DNA of 64,000 bases from Choricystis sp. odSpoLacu1 (lineage: Eukaryota > Chlorophyta > Trebouxiophyceae), in contig OY253657.1 in NCBI GenBank assembly GCA_958009055.1, positions 1-64,000 of the forward strand, read 5' to 3'. A model generated the notes under the pieces. The model worked only from the letters and a program-made list of their open reading frames with translations, had not been told where the DNA came from and ran no database searches. Shown one piece after another: positions 1 to 10,789 of this stretch. The translations under genes and the position numbers were made by a program. How positions within the stretch are numbered: the first letter of the stretch is position 1; every line of letters starts with the position of its first letter.

Positions 1-315
1 ACCCTAACCCTAACCCTAACCTAACCCTACCCTAACCCTAACCTAACCCTAACCCTAACCCTAACCCTAACCCTAACCCTAACCCTAACCCTAACCCTAA
101 CCCTGACCCTGACCCTAACCCTAACCCTAACCCTAACCCTAACCCTAACCCTAACCCTAATCCTAATCCTAATCCTAATCCTAATCCTAACCCTAATCCT
201 AACCCTAATCCTGACCCTAATCCTGACCCTAACCCTAACCCTAACCCTAACCCTACCCTAACCCTAACCCTAACCCTAACCCTAACCCTAACCCTAACCC
301 TAATTTAACCCTAAG
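1..315. repeat. Telomere, CCCTAA repeat (TTAGGG type)
   Basis: Nearly uninterrupted CCCTAA repeats begin at base 1 and fade at about 315, marking the left chromosome end. Variant units cluster inside the array: CCCTGA near 105-115 and 210-230, and a run of CCTAAT near 160-210. A few CCTAA or CCCTAC slips also occur. Land plants and many chlorophytes use TTTAGGG, so this type narrows the lineage without naming it. Confidence 0.98.
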
Positions 316-320
316 GCAAT

Positions 321-905
321 GTCCTCGCACTCAGCCTCGACATGTCGGTAACCCCAAGGAGCCAACCCCCATGAGTCTGCCGAGCCCGTCGGACGAACAC
401 GTAAGCGCAATTACAGCCCAAAGCACACAGAGCGTCCATGGAGCGCGCTGGAACGGAGGGAAGAAGGCGTTGCCAAGAGAGTCGCGCTCCCGAAAAAACA
501 TTCCCAACCCCTACCATACCCCTAACCCTAAACCGCCCCGCGTTTTTTGGTTTCACACCCACCCTCACCACCGACCTCACCACCCCCCAAATCCACCCAC
601 ATCCCCCGCCATAGTGCTGATACAGCTCCCCGCCACTCGCTCAGGGGGGCGTGGTCGGGTGTTTCTGTTGTGGTGAGGTCAACGGTGGGATAGTTGAGGA
701 ATACAAACTCGGTCAATCTCATTGTTATTCATGTTGCACTACCCCACTTTCCTCCTCCAAAAACTATCCAATAGACAGCCGACGATACGCCGCGGACGCA
801 GTGGATCCAACCGCGCCCCTTCCGTTGCACACACTTATCTGATCGCGGGACATGGGGTGGATCACGCTCGGCCGAAAACCAAGAAAACCAAAACGCGGTC
901 GCTCG
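321..905. repeat. Subtelomeric 585-bp direct repeat, copy 1
   Basis: First of two head-to-tail 585-bp units. It directly abuts the telomere and carries a short interstitial telomere-like stretch at about 519-534. It differs from copy 2 at only two positions that I found: A at 410 versus C at 995, and C at 417 versus T at 1002. Open frames inside it occur in both copies with no recognisable protein, so I do not call genes here. Confidence 0.95.
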
Positions 906-1490
906 GTCCTCGCACTCAGCCTCGACATGTCGGTAACCCCAAGGAGCCAACCCCCATGAGTCTGCCGAGCCCGTCGGACGAACACGTAAGCGCACTTACA
1001 GTCCAAAGCACACAGAGCGTCCATGGAGCGCGCTGGAACGGAGGGAAGAAGGCGTTGCCAAGAGAGTCGCGCTCCCGAAAAAACATTCCCAACCCCTACC
1101 ATACCCCTAACCCTAAACCGCCCCGCGTTTTTTGGTTTCACACCCACCCTCACCACCGACCTCACCACCCCCCAAATCCACCCACATCCCCCGCCATAGT
1201 GCTGATACAGCTCCCCGCCACTCGCTCAGGGGGGCGTGGTCGGGTGTTTCTGTTGTGGTGAGGTCAACGGTGGGATAGTTGAGGAATACAAACTCGGTCA
1301 ATCTCATTGTTATTCATGTTGCACTACCCCACTTTCCTCCTCCAAAAACTATCCAATAGACAGCCGACGATACGCCGCGGACGCAGTGGATCCAACCGCG
1401 CCCCTTCCGTTGCACACACTTATCTGATCGCGGGACATGGGGTGGATCACGCTCGGCCGAAAACCAAGAAAACCAAAACGCGGTCGCTCG
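906..1490. repeat. Subtelomeric 585-bp direct repeat, copy 2
   Basis: Second 585-bp unit, starting exactly where copy 1 ends and stopping at 1490, 73 bp before the first gene's start codon. The near identity of the copies implies recent duplication or homogenisation. Its interstitial telomere-like tract is at about 1104-1119. Confidence 0.95.
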
Positions 1491-1563
1491 CTTCCTCCTG
1501 CAGAACACTTATTTCTTCTTCCTCTCCTTATCCCCTCCCTCCCCCCTCCCCCCCCTCCCCCAC

Positions 1564-3427
1564 ATGGCGCGCGGCCAGCCCGCGCCGCCCACCGACCAGG
1601 GCGGCAGCGGCGGCGGCGCCGCGACCGCGACCCTCATCACGTCGGCGCCGCGCGCGCCGGCGGGGCGCGTGCCCAAGCGGCGCGACGGGGATGCTGGTGA
1701 GTGGATGGGGGTGTGTTGGTGTGCGGAGTCATATAGACGCCCATTTGTGTGGGCAGGGTCGCCACGACGCGTGCGGCGAGCCCTCTGCTTCGCTCATGCC
1801 TGGCCAGCAGGCCCCGCTGGCGCGCAGCGGGGGGGCAGCTTCCCGCCTCACCACAACCCACGCGACCCCCACCTCGCCCGCCCACCGTCGCGCACGCTGC
1901 CTGCGTGCCCGCCGGACGCGCAATGCGGACCGCCACCGGTCTGCGTGTGGGCGCGGGGACCGCTCTTTGTCGGCACACGCGGGGCCTCACCACACGCTCT
2001 CCCCCCCTCCCTCCACTCCACAGTCCAACCCCCCACGCCGCCCCCGCCCAAGCGGACAGCCGCCAAACCAGCAGAGGATGTGGTGCATGTGAGTTGTGTG
2101 GAGTGTGTGGGAGGCGTGGGAGTGGGAGAAAGCATTCGCGCCAGGGCGCTTATCGTCGCAAATCTGGGGTGAACGCGGACGCATTGCCCGCCTCCTCGCC
2201 GCCGCCGCTCCACGCTCGCCGTGCCGCACGGCGCGCATCAAGCCAGTGTGCACGCTGGACAGGGCGCGGGCCGGCCGAATCGCCAGGGGCCTCGAAAGTC
2301 CCCCACCCCTCCAACCAACCCACACACCCCTCCCCCAGCGCGCCGCCCGCTCGCTCCACCACCCGCACGCCGTCCCCGCCCACGTCCACCACGAGGATGC
2401 AGGCCACCCCCCTGTCGCTGACGGCGCCACCACCCGCCGCCGCGTGCTGGAGGCGCTGTTTTCGCCGGTGTTGACCCTGTTTGCGGGCGGTGAAAACGAG
2501 GCTGCTGCTGCGACCACCGCCGCGCCTCCTCTCTCGCACACGCACGCCGCCATCCACCACCGTGCCGCGGCGGCCGCCGAACAACAGAAAGCTGACGCAA
2601 CCCTGCTGCCGCCGTCGTCGTCAGACAGAGACTCCGACACCGCGCTTGCCGTCGCGGACGACAGTGAAGCCGCGGCCCTCCCCCCTCCCGCTGCCCTCCC
2701 CACCACCACGTCCTCGTCCGACGACTCGGCCGCCTGTGACGACGACTTCATCGAGTTTGATCCGTATGCGTTCATCAAGGCGCTGCCTCCGTTGACGGCC
2801 TGTGTGACAGAACGCGGCCCTCCGCTCCTCCCCGCGCGCACCCGCGCCCACGGCGAACGCGTCACCCTGGTCCTGGACCTGGACGAAACCCTGGTGCACT
2901 CCACCCTGGGGCCCATCCCCCCGCCAGGCGCCGATTTCTCGTTCGACGTCGCCCTGGGCGGCCGCACCCACGGCGTCCACGTGCGCACACGCCCCCACCT
3001 CGAGACCTTCCTCAACCGCGTGGCCGACCTCTTTGAAGTCGTCGTCTTCACCGCTTCCCAGAAAGTGTACGCCGAACGCCTGCTCAACGAGCTGGACCCG
3101 TCCCGCAGACTCATCCGCCACCGCGTGTTTCGGGATGCTTGTGTCATCGTCGACGGAAACTACCTCAAAGACCTCACCGTCCTCGGCCGCGATCTGGCCC
3201 GCGTCGTCATCGTGGACAACTCGCCCCAAGCGTTTGGCTTTCAACTGGACAACGGTGTCCCCATTGAGTCGTGGTATGATGATGCAGGCGACGCCGAGCT
3301 GGTGCGGCTTTTACCCCTGCTGGAGGCGCTGGCCACAGCCACCGACGTCCGCCCCCTACTGGCCAACGCGTTTCAGCTGCGCAGGATGGTGGAGCGGGCG
3401 CCCAGCCTGGAGCCGCTGGGGTTGTGA
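1564..3427 (+). CDS. SCP/FCP1-like HAD-family phosphatase
   Basis: Predicted protein phosphatase of the CTD small phosphatase (SCP/CTDSPL) branch of the HAD superfamily, which acts on phosphoserine in RNA polymerase II CTD or other nuclear proteins. Proposed exons are 1564-1696, 2024-2088 and 2339-3427, about 428 residues. The reading phase is kept across both joins, and introns begin GTGAGT. The signature DLDETLVHS gives catalytic Asp246 and Asp248. VVVFTASQKVYAERLLNELDP and the later VIVDNSPQAF are also typical of SCP domains. The N-terminal 200 residues are low-complexity Ala/Pro/Ser with an acidic stretch just before the domain. It converges with CEP104, with stop codons 399 bp apart. The fold is certain, the substrate unknown. 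The first two exons are less certain than the third. Confidence 0.85.
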
Positions 3428-3826
3428 GAGAGAGGAAGAGGTTTTTTGTTCGCGCGATTTGTCGTTTCCTTTCCGCGTCACCACCTCCACCCACACCTAA
3501 ACATTTGACCTTGATTTTTGTTTTCTTTCCTTAACTCCTGTGCTGCCGCAGCAATAGCCCTGTTTTGTTTTCCTTTCTTTTCCCTTTGTTCCAAAACCCG
3601 CCGCCGCCGCCGCCGCCGCTTGATGCTTTTCCCCATTTTTTCCCATTTGTTTTTGCTTTCGTGGGCAGACACACACACGCGCGAGAGAGACGCTGTTGTG
3701 CAATAAACAAACAAAAAAACGTGCTGCAACAACAAACGCCGTCGATCGGCGTGACCTTTTTCTTTTTGACACGCCTCTCAACCTCTCCAAAAACACACAA
3801 CCCTCTCTCTCCCCCTCACCTCCAAT
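3428..3826. other. Convergent intergenic region
   Basis: Holds the 3' ends of the phosphatase (+) and CEP104 (-) transcripts. It is T-rich on the + strand and contains a CCG/GCC microsatellite near 3599-3620. I see no gene, RNA or clear TGTAA signal in it. Confidence 0.7.
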
Positions 3827-6777
3827 CTACTCTGCTTCCAGCACCGCCCGAATCGCCACCGCGTCCGGGTGGTCCCGCCCCAGCGCAGCCTCTTGAATCG
3901 CCAGCGCGCGCGCCAACAGCGGCCGCCCCACCCCATCCTCCCACGCCTCCATGTGCAGCACCCCCAAATCAGTCAACGCGGCGGCGGCATCGGTGCTAGC
4001 TGGCCCACACGCAGCCTCATACACGCCCAACGCCCTCCCCAGCAGCCTCTGAGCAGCACCTCTCTCCCCGCGCGCGGTGTGCACCGCGGCCAGCGCGCAC
4101 AGCGCGTCCGCGACACGGGGGTGGGCGGGGCCCAGGGCGGCCTCCCGGGACGCCAGCTCGGCTTCATAGGGGGCGGGGTCGGAGGTGGGCAGGGGGAGAG
4201 GGGGTTGGGGTGTAGGGTGGAGGGAGGGAGGGGGTGGAGCAGCCGGCACTGCTGCACCCACACTGCCCGCCCTCACAGCCACGTCTTGTTTGGTGGACGC
4301 AGTGGCAGCAAGGCCCGCCTTTTTGGAGGGCGGGGGCACCTTTTTGGCCGCCGCCGCGCGCGTCGGTGTCGGCGCTTCGCGGCGAGGGGCGGCGGGCGCG
4401 GCGGCAGCAGCGTTGCCGCCGCCTCCCACCCCACCACCACCCCCTCCCTCCAGCGCAGCCGCTTCCACGACAGCAGCTTTCAGTTTGGGGTTGACGTCGT
4501 CAGGAATCAACGCCAGCACGCGCCCCCTTGCGCGCACCGCCACCGCCGCCGCCACACTCACAGCAGACGCGCGCACGTCGGCCGAGGATGACGTCAGCCC
4601 CGCCACAGCCAGCTTCATGGCGGCGGTGGCGTCGAGGGGGTGGTGTGGGGAGGAGGAAGGGGAGGAGGCGTCGCCATCCCCCCCCCCTCCGCTCACCCCC
4701 ACGACCGGCAACAGCTCAGCCAGCAGCGCCAACCGCGCCGCCACCGCTTTTGGAGGCGCGTTGGACGGCACTGGCTTGACCACCACACCGAATGAAAGAG
4801 GCAGGGAGCGGGCGCGGGCCAGCTGGGTGACCGCCGCCGCCGCCGCGGCCGCGACGCGCGCGTTGCCGTCGGTGGCGCGATCGACGAGAATGGGCAGCAC
4901 TTCTGTGGCGATGACGGTGGCGTCGCGAGAGGAGATTGGTGCCGCCGCCAAACACTCCACGCACACCGTGACTGCGCCAGCTGCCGAGACCGCGACAGCA
5001 GGCACCCGGTCGCGCGCCGCAGACGCCAGCACCCTCGCCACGCAGCGCGCCCACTCTCGCCGGTCGCCAGCATCAGCGTCGCACGCGCCTCCCGCCTTCA
5101 TGCGCTCCACCAGACAGGTCAGTCCAGCGTCTCGCAGGGCCCAGGCTTTGGAGCGCAGGGCGGCCGAGGCGTAGGGGCCGGCCCACGGCACCACAGTGCC
5201 GAGCTCTTTCAAGTCGGCGTCGGTTAAAGCATCGGGGACGGGCAGATCGGCCGGCCAGTCGGGGGGGGGTGGACCCGCCTCCAGGGCGGCGGGTGGGGCC
5301 GACCCCGCGGACGCGGGGCGGCCGTCGGCGGACAGGGGGCGGGTGGGTGGCGGCGCGTCGGGCGCGCCTGCCTCCGACGGCCGCTTGGCCGCGTCCCCCG
5401 CATCCCCCCACCTCAACGTCAGGGCGGGTGGCGAAGCCGCCGCCGGCGCAGGTGGAGGCGTCGTGTGCCCCCCATCCGCCTGCTTGACGGGGCGTTCATC
5501 CCACGGGTCGGCAGACGCGGTGCGCGGGGGGGCGGGCACAGGCGCGTCCCCCCCCCCCCCTTCCACCCTCCCTCCTCCCTCCCTTCTTCACCCTCTCCAT
5601 CTCGCCTTTGATCCGCTTGGCGGCGTCATAATCCTCCGTCGCCACGGCCGCCGCTTTGCGAGCCGCCAACTCGTCCAGCGTGGCTGCGACCGCTTTCAAT
5701 GCGTCGTACTGTGCTTTCACCTTTTTGGCGCCATCATAATCTTCAGCCGCCGCAGCCGCCGCCTTGGCCGCCGCCAGTTCGGCCAGCTTGGCCGCCATCT
5801 CCAGGTCGGAGCACAGAGGAGGGGGTGGGGAAGGGTCGGGGATGGTGACGGCAGCAGTCGCTGCGGTCACCGCCGCCGCCCGCCACCCCTCGTCGCCATC
5901 ATCCACTGGCACCGCCACGGCGGCCGCCCCATCGCCTGCAGCAGCCACACCCTCCCGCTCACCGACCACATTCACAGCCACGATGCCCACCTGCCTCCCT
6001 CCGTTGAGGTGGGGGGGCACGGCGTGCGGCTCGTGCAGCGTGAGGCGCAGGGCAGTCACTCTGGCTTCATTCACAGCCACCGACTTGAGCTCGCGGGCGG
6101 CGTGGCCCGACCTCTCGTTGGCGTCGAAAGTGAGCGCTCCCAGCCTCCGCCACGTGCGCTGTGTGGCGGCGGCGGCGCCAGGGGTGGGGGGAGGGGGGTC
6201 CGTGGTCACAGCCACATCAACCCGTGTCGCGATCTTGGCTTCGTGGGCCAGCAGCTGCAGGGTGGCCACGCGGGCGGGGCCGTCCAGCAGATCCAGTACC
6301 AGGTGCTGGGGGTAGGTGCAGTGGCTGTTGAGGGGTGGGGTGGGGGGAGAGTGGTTTGGTCGGGTGCGGCGTCACAATCCTCTCTCTCTTTCTCTCCTTG
6401 CTCACTCTCTCACACACACACACACACCGTGGGCTCTGCCAACCGCACGACTTGGCGCCCCGCGTCACCAGGTCGGATGCAGGGAGGTTAGGGTCCTGAG
6501 GGCAGAAGGGGGGGAGAGCGTTGGTTGGCAAGGGGGCGCCCTGTTGTCTCCTTGCGCTCTCGTGGCGTGGACGCGTCATCACACGCCAACACGCTGCTGT
6601 GTGAGCAATGGCGCGCGCGGAGGGCCAGCCCCTCTCGCCCCCGCGCACACACACCACCGCGTGATGCGGGAGGGCCGAGCAAGCACGCTCTCCCCTCTCC
6701 CCCCACACGACACACACACACACACACACCTCGCCCGTTGGCGCGGACGCGACAAAGCGCTGCTTGCGCGTCGCCAT
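3827..6777 (-). CDS. CEP104: CEP104/FAP256-like ciliary tip protein with TPR C-terminus; frame break in a homopolymer
   Basis: CEP104 (FAP256 in Chlamydomonas) acts at the tips of ciliary and centriolar microtubules. Proposed exons, 5' to 3' on the minus strand: 6777-6730, 6495-6428 and 6324-3827. The joins recreate the family N-terminus, including GWQSPR followed by a C..PQ..VL stretch and LLAHEAKIATR. Next come RRLGALTF and ARELKSVAVNEA of the jelly-roll, two EDYD coiled-coil repeats, a DERP motif, and a TOG-like HEAT region at about residues 400-670. Known CEP104 ends in zinc fingers. Here the last 110 residues are kinesin-light-chain-like TPRs. The two long open frames meet at a run of 13 C (5548-5560). 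The run has one base too many for a continuous frame, since a 12-base run gives about 870 residues. DERP just downstream shows both frames are genuine. A sequencing error is likelier than an intron, because the only available intron would be about 32 nt. Confidence 0.85.
5548..5560. other. 13-C homopolymer at the CEP104 frame break
   Basis: The + strand shows 13 consecutive C. CEP104 coding similarity continues on either side in frames offset by one base. Either the run is over-called by one base, the allele is broken, or a very short intron is spliced here. Confidence 0.7.
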
Positions 6778-7322
6778 GGTCGCGTGAGAAAGAGAGGAGG
6801 GAGAGGCGACGTGTGCGCTCAAGGCATCGGCGCAAAGAGTGAGAGCGACTCTTCGTTTTCCACGTTTTGTTTTCCTCCCTCTCCACACACACACTCTCCA
6901 CACACACACCAGAGTTGGAAAAAACGGGGGACGCCAACGACGTGTCGCATTCTCGGTCACACAAAAGAGGGGTGAAAAAAAAAATAGGCTCGGCTTAGTA
7001 AAGAAGAATGAAAAAAAAAAGGGCCGGGGGGGGGGAGGGAGCAAACCGCGCGCGGGCGGCAGAAACACACGCCCGCGCTCTTCCGTCTGGGGGGGGGGGT
7101 CAACGAAAAGAAACAAAGGGGGGGGGGGGGGAGACAAGGGGGCTCACAACTTTTCGTATCGTGTGTGTGTGCAGCGCGTGAGCGTTGGCGCCAAAGATGC
7201 GGGGGGAGGCGGTGGAGGCAGCGCCCCCGTTCCCTCACCCCACCCCCCCGCTCTCGCAGCCCCAACGCCCAACACGCCGCCACACACACCCTTGACACGT
7301 ACTTCCCTCTTCTCTTCTCTCC
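6778..7322. other. Intergenic region: CEP104 promoter and LTP-like 1 3' end
   Basis: Both flanking genes read leftward, so this holds the CEP104 upstream region and the 3' end of the first LTP-like gene. It contains poly-A and poly-G runs at about 6976-7130 and no supportable gene. Confidence 0.6.
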
Positions 7323-8407
7323 TCACAGCGCCTTGACCGGGCACCCCGTGCTGCCATCGCACGTGTCCACGATCGGCCCCCCCTGTGCGGGCGCCGAGCA
7401 GCGCGACGCTTGGGCCAGCTTGACGCCGCCCTTGATGGCGGACTGGGTGTCGCCACCGCCCAGGAAGGTGCGGGCCAGGGAGGAGGTGACGGAATCACAA
7501 GCACACCCGTTGGCCGCAAACTGGCGCAACTGGTTGCAGCACGCGTCGGACGGCTCGGGCAGGCCGCCCAGGTCGGCCGACGCGCGGCGCACGGTGGCGC
7601 AGTCGGCGGAGGCGAAGCGGGAGGCGTAGGACTTGAACGTGCCGGACAGGGAGCCGCAGGGGCCGGACTGGAGGCCGGCGCCGAGGAGGGAGCAGGTGAT
7701 GGAGTCGGCTGGATGGTGGGGATTGGAGGGTGGGGAGGGGTGAGCCAAACACACACACACACACACACGGGTGATCGTCTCTGCCCTCGCTGAGGCCACT
7801 GCGGCGCGTTCTCTCTGGGAGGCGGATTTTTGCCAAGGGCCTCACGGCCCGCGCGTCGGCAGAAAAAGGTCGGCCGCACGCGGTCGTGCTTGCCGCCAGC
7901 TGCTGGCCGACCAGGTGCCGCCAGCTGCCGCGGAGTGCGGTCGCCCGCGCCCGCGACGCACGCGACGCCGCGTCTTCCCCTCCCTCCCACGCCACCACAT
8001 TGGAGGCTGCCAGCCGAGGGGTGCAGCCAGCCAATTGGGGGGCGGCGAGGGCTGTGGCCCCCAGCGGGGGCCACAGCCACGCTCACTGCCTTGCACCCAG
8101 TGTTCGTCAGCAGTCGGTCCCTCCCTCCGCTCCTCCGCGCCCCACGCTGGCCACATTAAGCCCAGCCAACCATCGCATGGGACGCGTTCCAGGCGCGTGG
8201 GCGGTGACACAGTGGGGGCAGGGTGGAGGCGCGTGGGCGCGGGAGGCCGTGCGTGCGAGGGGGCCTCTGTCGGCAGGTGCGCGACAAACCGAGCAAGCAC
8301 GCGCTCTCTCCTCTCCCTCTCTCCCCCTTCTCTCCCAATTCTCACGCACCGTTGGCGGGAGCGGCGACCAGGGCGGCGACCGCCAGGGTGGCGAGGATGA
8401 AGCGCAT
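7323..8407 (-). CDS. Secreted cysteine-rich LTP-like protein 1
   Basis: First member of a four-gene paralogous cluster. Exons 8407-8350 and 7708-7323 encode about 147 residues. Exon 1 is almost entirely the signal peptide (MRFILATLAVAALVAAPANG). A phase-1 intron of 641 nt follows, the longest in the family. The mature part has ten cysteines spaced C-X11-C-X18-C-X19-CC-X10-CxC-X32-C-X12-C-X5-C. The CC followed by CxC core recalls plant non-specific lipid-transfer proteins, which carry lipids in an all-helical disulfide cage outside the cell. A GGVKLAQ segment before the eighth cysteine is shared with the paralogues. Secretion is well supported. Lipid binding is inference. Confidence 0.8.
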
Positions 8408-8884
8408 GCTGTGGGGGGTGGAAAGGGAAGGCGTGGGAAGGTCGGTCCTGCGGGTGTCCCCAAAATGGGGCGACTGGTTTCTGTGTGGCGACCGGCGTGT
8501 GCACCCCCCCACACACACGGTAGGCACAGGATCAACACAGGGAGCTCACGTACGTGTTTTTGGTTGGGTGGTGTGTGTGCGGGTTGCGGGTGGTGGCGTC
8601 TAAGAAAACGATTGTGCGGTGTGCGATGAGACAAAACCCTCGCGCTCTAGAGCGCGAGGGGTCGGAGTCTTTCACCTCCCGACTCCTCTCCGCGCGTCTC
8701 TTCCCACCACAGAAAGCCACCTGGCGCCGCTGACTCAACACGCGCGCACCCAGCGAATCTCCTCCCCTCCCTCCTGTTTAAATGACGCACAAAGCCAGGG
8801 CAGCCTCTCGATCACAGAGAGAGGATGGAAGAATGATGTTCACTTGAACAAAAACAGGACAAAAACAAGCAAACCACACACCAC
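8408..8884. promoter_or_regulatory. Upstream region of LTP-like 1
   Basis: Lies between the LTP-like 1 start (minus strand) and the LTP-like 2 stop (minus strand). It contains the perfect palindrome described separately. I see no gene. Confidence 0.5.
8637..8660. repeat. Perfect 24-bp palindrome
   Basis: Half-site CCCTCGCGCTCT is followed at once by its exact reverse complement, centred on TCTAGA. A second, weaker inverted repeat (GGAGTC, 11-nt gap, GACTCC) follows at 8664-8686. It sits 230 bp upstream of the LTP-like 1 start codon. It could be a dimeric protein-binding site or an RNA hairpin. Confidence 0.85.
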
Positions 8885-9962
8885 CTACCTCCCCGGCGTC
8901 ACCGGCAGGTTCAGCATGCCCGGACCCACCACCCCCATTATGGCGTTGACGTTGGGCAGGCTGCCGGGGGCGGTGCTGGAGGCGGCGCCCCCAGCGGGGG
9001 CGGTGCTGGAGGCGGCGCCCCCAGCGGGGGCGGTGCTGGAGGCGGCGCCCCCAGCAGGGGTGGCACCACCACCGCCCGGCGCGGCACCGCCACCACCTGC
9101 AGGCACTGCTCCCGTCGCCCCAGTCAGCACCATGGCATCCCCACCACCCCCACTCCCGCCCCTCGGCGGCGCGGACGACGGCGACCGCGCGCGCGGCACG
9201 TTGACGCTGGGCGCAGGCTTGGCGCCCGGCGGCGCGGGCGCGGACGCGGTGCCGCTGGTGGTGGCAGCTGCCGGCTGGTTGGTGGGCGCGATGGCAGCGT
9301 TGGCGGGCAGGGCGGCGGTCGGCAGGCCGCCCAGCAGCATCGGCGGAGTGGTTGGCGCCACCGCCGCACCCACCCCACCACCCGCCTGCTGCCCCGCCAG
9401 CACGGGCACACAGTTGCCGCCACACTTGTTGGCCATCTGGCGACCCCCGGCCGCCGGGTCGGCGCACCGGGTGACGGTGGCCAGGCGCGCGCCGCCGCGC
9501 GGCGTGTCGGCGCCGAAGCCTCCCAACGCTGCCAGGCGGGCCACGTCGGCGTCGCAGCCGCAGGCAGCCTCCACAAATTCGCGCAGTTGGCCACAGCAGG
9601 CGTCGTCAGGGGTCGGCATCGTCAACGCCACAGCGTGCAACGTTCCACAATCAGCGGCCACGAAGCTGGCGCCGACGCGCGCGGCGGCGCCATGCCAGTC
9701 TTTGCAGCCGCCGGAGGCGATGGTGTTGGCCAGTCGCACGCACTCGGGCGAGGCTGTGTGTGTGTGTGTTGGGGGGGGGGGTGAGGAGGGTGGGGAGGGT
9801 GGGGAGGGTGCAGTGGTGCATGGGAGCCGTCATCGACACAACGGCGGGTCCCCCCCCAGGTGTCTTGCCTCTTGTCTCATTCCTCGTCAACTCACCCTGC
9901 GCCACGGACGCGGCAGTCGCCACCAGAACCAGCGCCAGCGCACCAGCAGCGTGGCGAGTCAT
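8885..9962 (-). CDS. Secreted cysteine-rich LTP-like protein 2 with long Ala/Gly/Pro tail
   Basis: Second paralogue. Exons 9962-9896 and 9753-8885 encode about 311 residues. Exon 1 encodes the signal peptide (MTRHAAGALALVLVATAASV) and ends in phase 1, as in LTP-like 1. The cysteine pattern is C-X11-C-X18-C-X16-CC-X10-CxC-X29-C-X13-C-X3-C, so the first two spacings match the other members exactly. After the last cysteine comes a tail of about 180 residues rich in Ala, Pro, Gly, Ser and Thr. It includes three tandem copies of a 10-residue unit containing APAGGAASST. Such tails in plant and algal extracellular proteins are often glycosylated or wall-anchored. I see no convincing GPI signal. It faces LTP-like 3 head-to-head across 827 bp. 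Confidence 0.8.
8971..9060. repeat. Three tandem 30-bp coding repeats in LTP-like 2
   Basis: Three copies at 8971-9000, 9001-9030 and 9031-9060. The first two are identical and the third differs by one base. They encode the repeated APAGGAASST-type decapeptide in the C-terminal tail and keep the frame. Confidence 0.95.
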
Positions 9963-10789
9963 TTGGGGCGCGTGTATGGTGTTGTCTGTGTGTGTGGGGG
10001 GGGGGGGTGGGGGTGGGGGGGGTCGGGGGGGGGGGGTCGATGTGTAAGGAGCATTGTGTTTGCCCTCCCCCACCCCCGCGTCCCTCGGTCTCTGGTGCCA
10101 CCACCACGCACGCAAGCGCCCAATCAACACTACGCACCACACGGCGCACGCATCGCGCCCCCGACCCCGCTTGGGCGCCGTGCCCGGCTTGCCCCTTTGG
10201 CCAACTAGGCGCGGTCCCCCCGCGTGTGTGTCGGCGGTTGGCGCCGATGCGCGTACCTGACTGACACAGCAAACAGGCAGAGAACCAAGCGAGCGCGCTT
10301 GGTGTGGCACGCGCGCGCGTGTGGCGCTCGTGGGCGCGGGACGTGAGAGAGAGAGAGATAGCCAGCCGCGTTGTGGAACAACACACTCTCGCTTCTTTCG
10401 CCCAGGTGCGCGCGATGTGGGTGTGGCGCCCTCCTCTCCTCCTGCCCGCGCGCTCGTCACGAGGCGCCACGCCCGCCCGTCGGCTCAGCTCTGTCCAGCC
10501 TTGCTGCACCGTGGGGACGCCCGCTGCCCGTGCCCTCGACAGCGTGTCGCTGCTCCGCGCGCATGCAGGTTCCGCGCGGCGGTGGCCAGGGCTGCCCCGC
10601 CGCCTGCTTGGCCTGGCGAGCCGCCCAACAAGCTGCCACTGACCGCCTGCTCCTGCCCAAGCGAACGTTGGGGGCAGTTGCCTGAGAAGGGCGACGTCGT
10701 GGGGGCTCTGTCTTATCGACCGACCACATGCGCCAACCTCCCTCCCTCTTAACCCCCACAGCATCACCACCCCAAACCCGACCATCATC
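9963..10789. promoter_or_regulatory. Divergent upstream region between LTP-like 2 and 3
   Basis: 827 bp between two divergent start codons. It holds G-rich and GT-rich tracts near 9980-10040. A pyrimidine-poor CCCCCACAG lies just before the LTP-like 3 start (about 10753-10761) and could be a 5'-UTR intron acceptor. I see no coding gene. Confidence 0.5.

Noticed and set aside
1..315. Short regular repeats that might suggest a CRISPR array
   Set aside because: The units are contiguous 6-mers at a chromosome end with no spacers, in a genome with spliceosomal introns.
371..1427. Open reading frames on both strands within the 585-bp repeats
   Set aside because: They occur at identical offsets in both copies, run through telomere-like sequence, and resemble no protein. 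They are by-products of high GC and lack of stops.
4185..5174. Long plus-strand frame opposite CEP104
   Set aside because: It is the antisense shadow of the CEP104 coding region, Ala/Ser-rich with no recognisable motif; long antisense frames are common throughout this GC-rich window.
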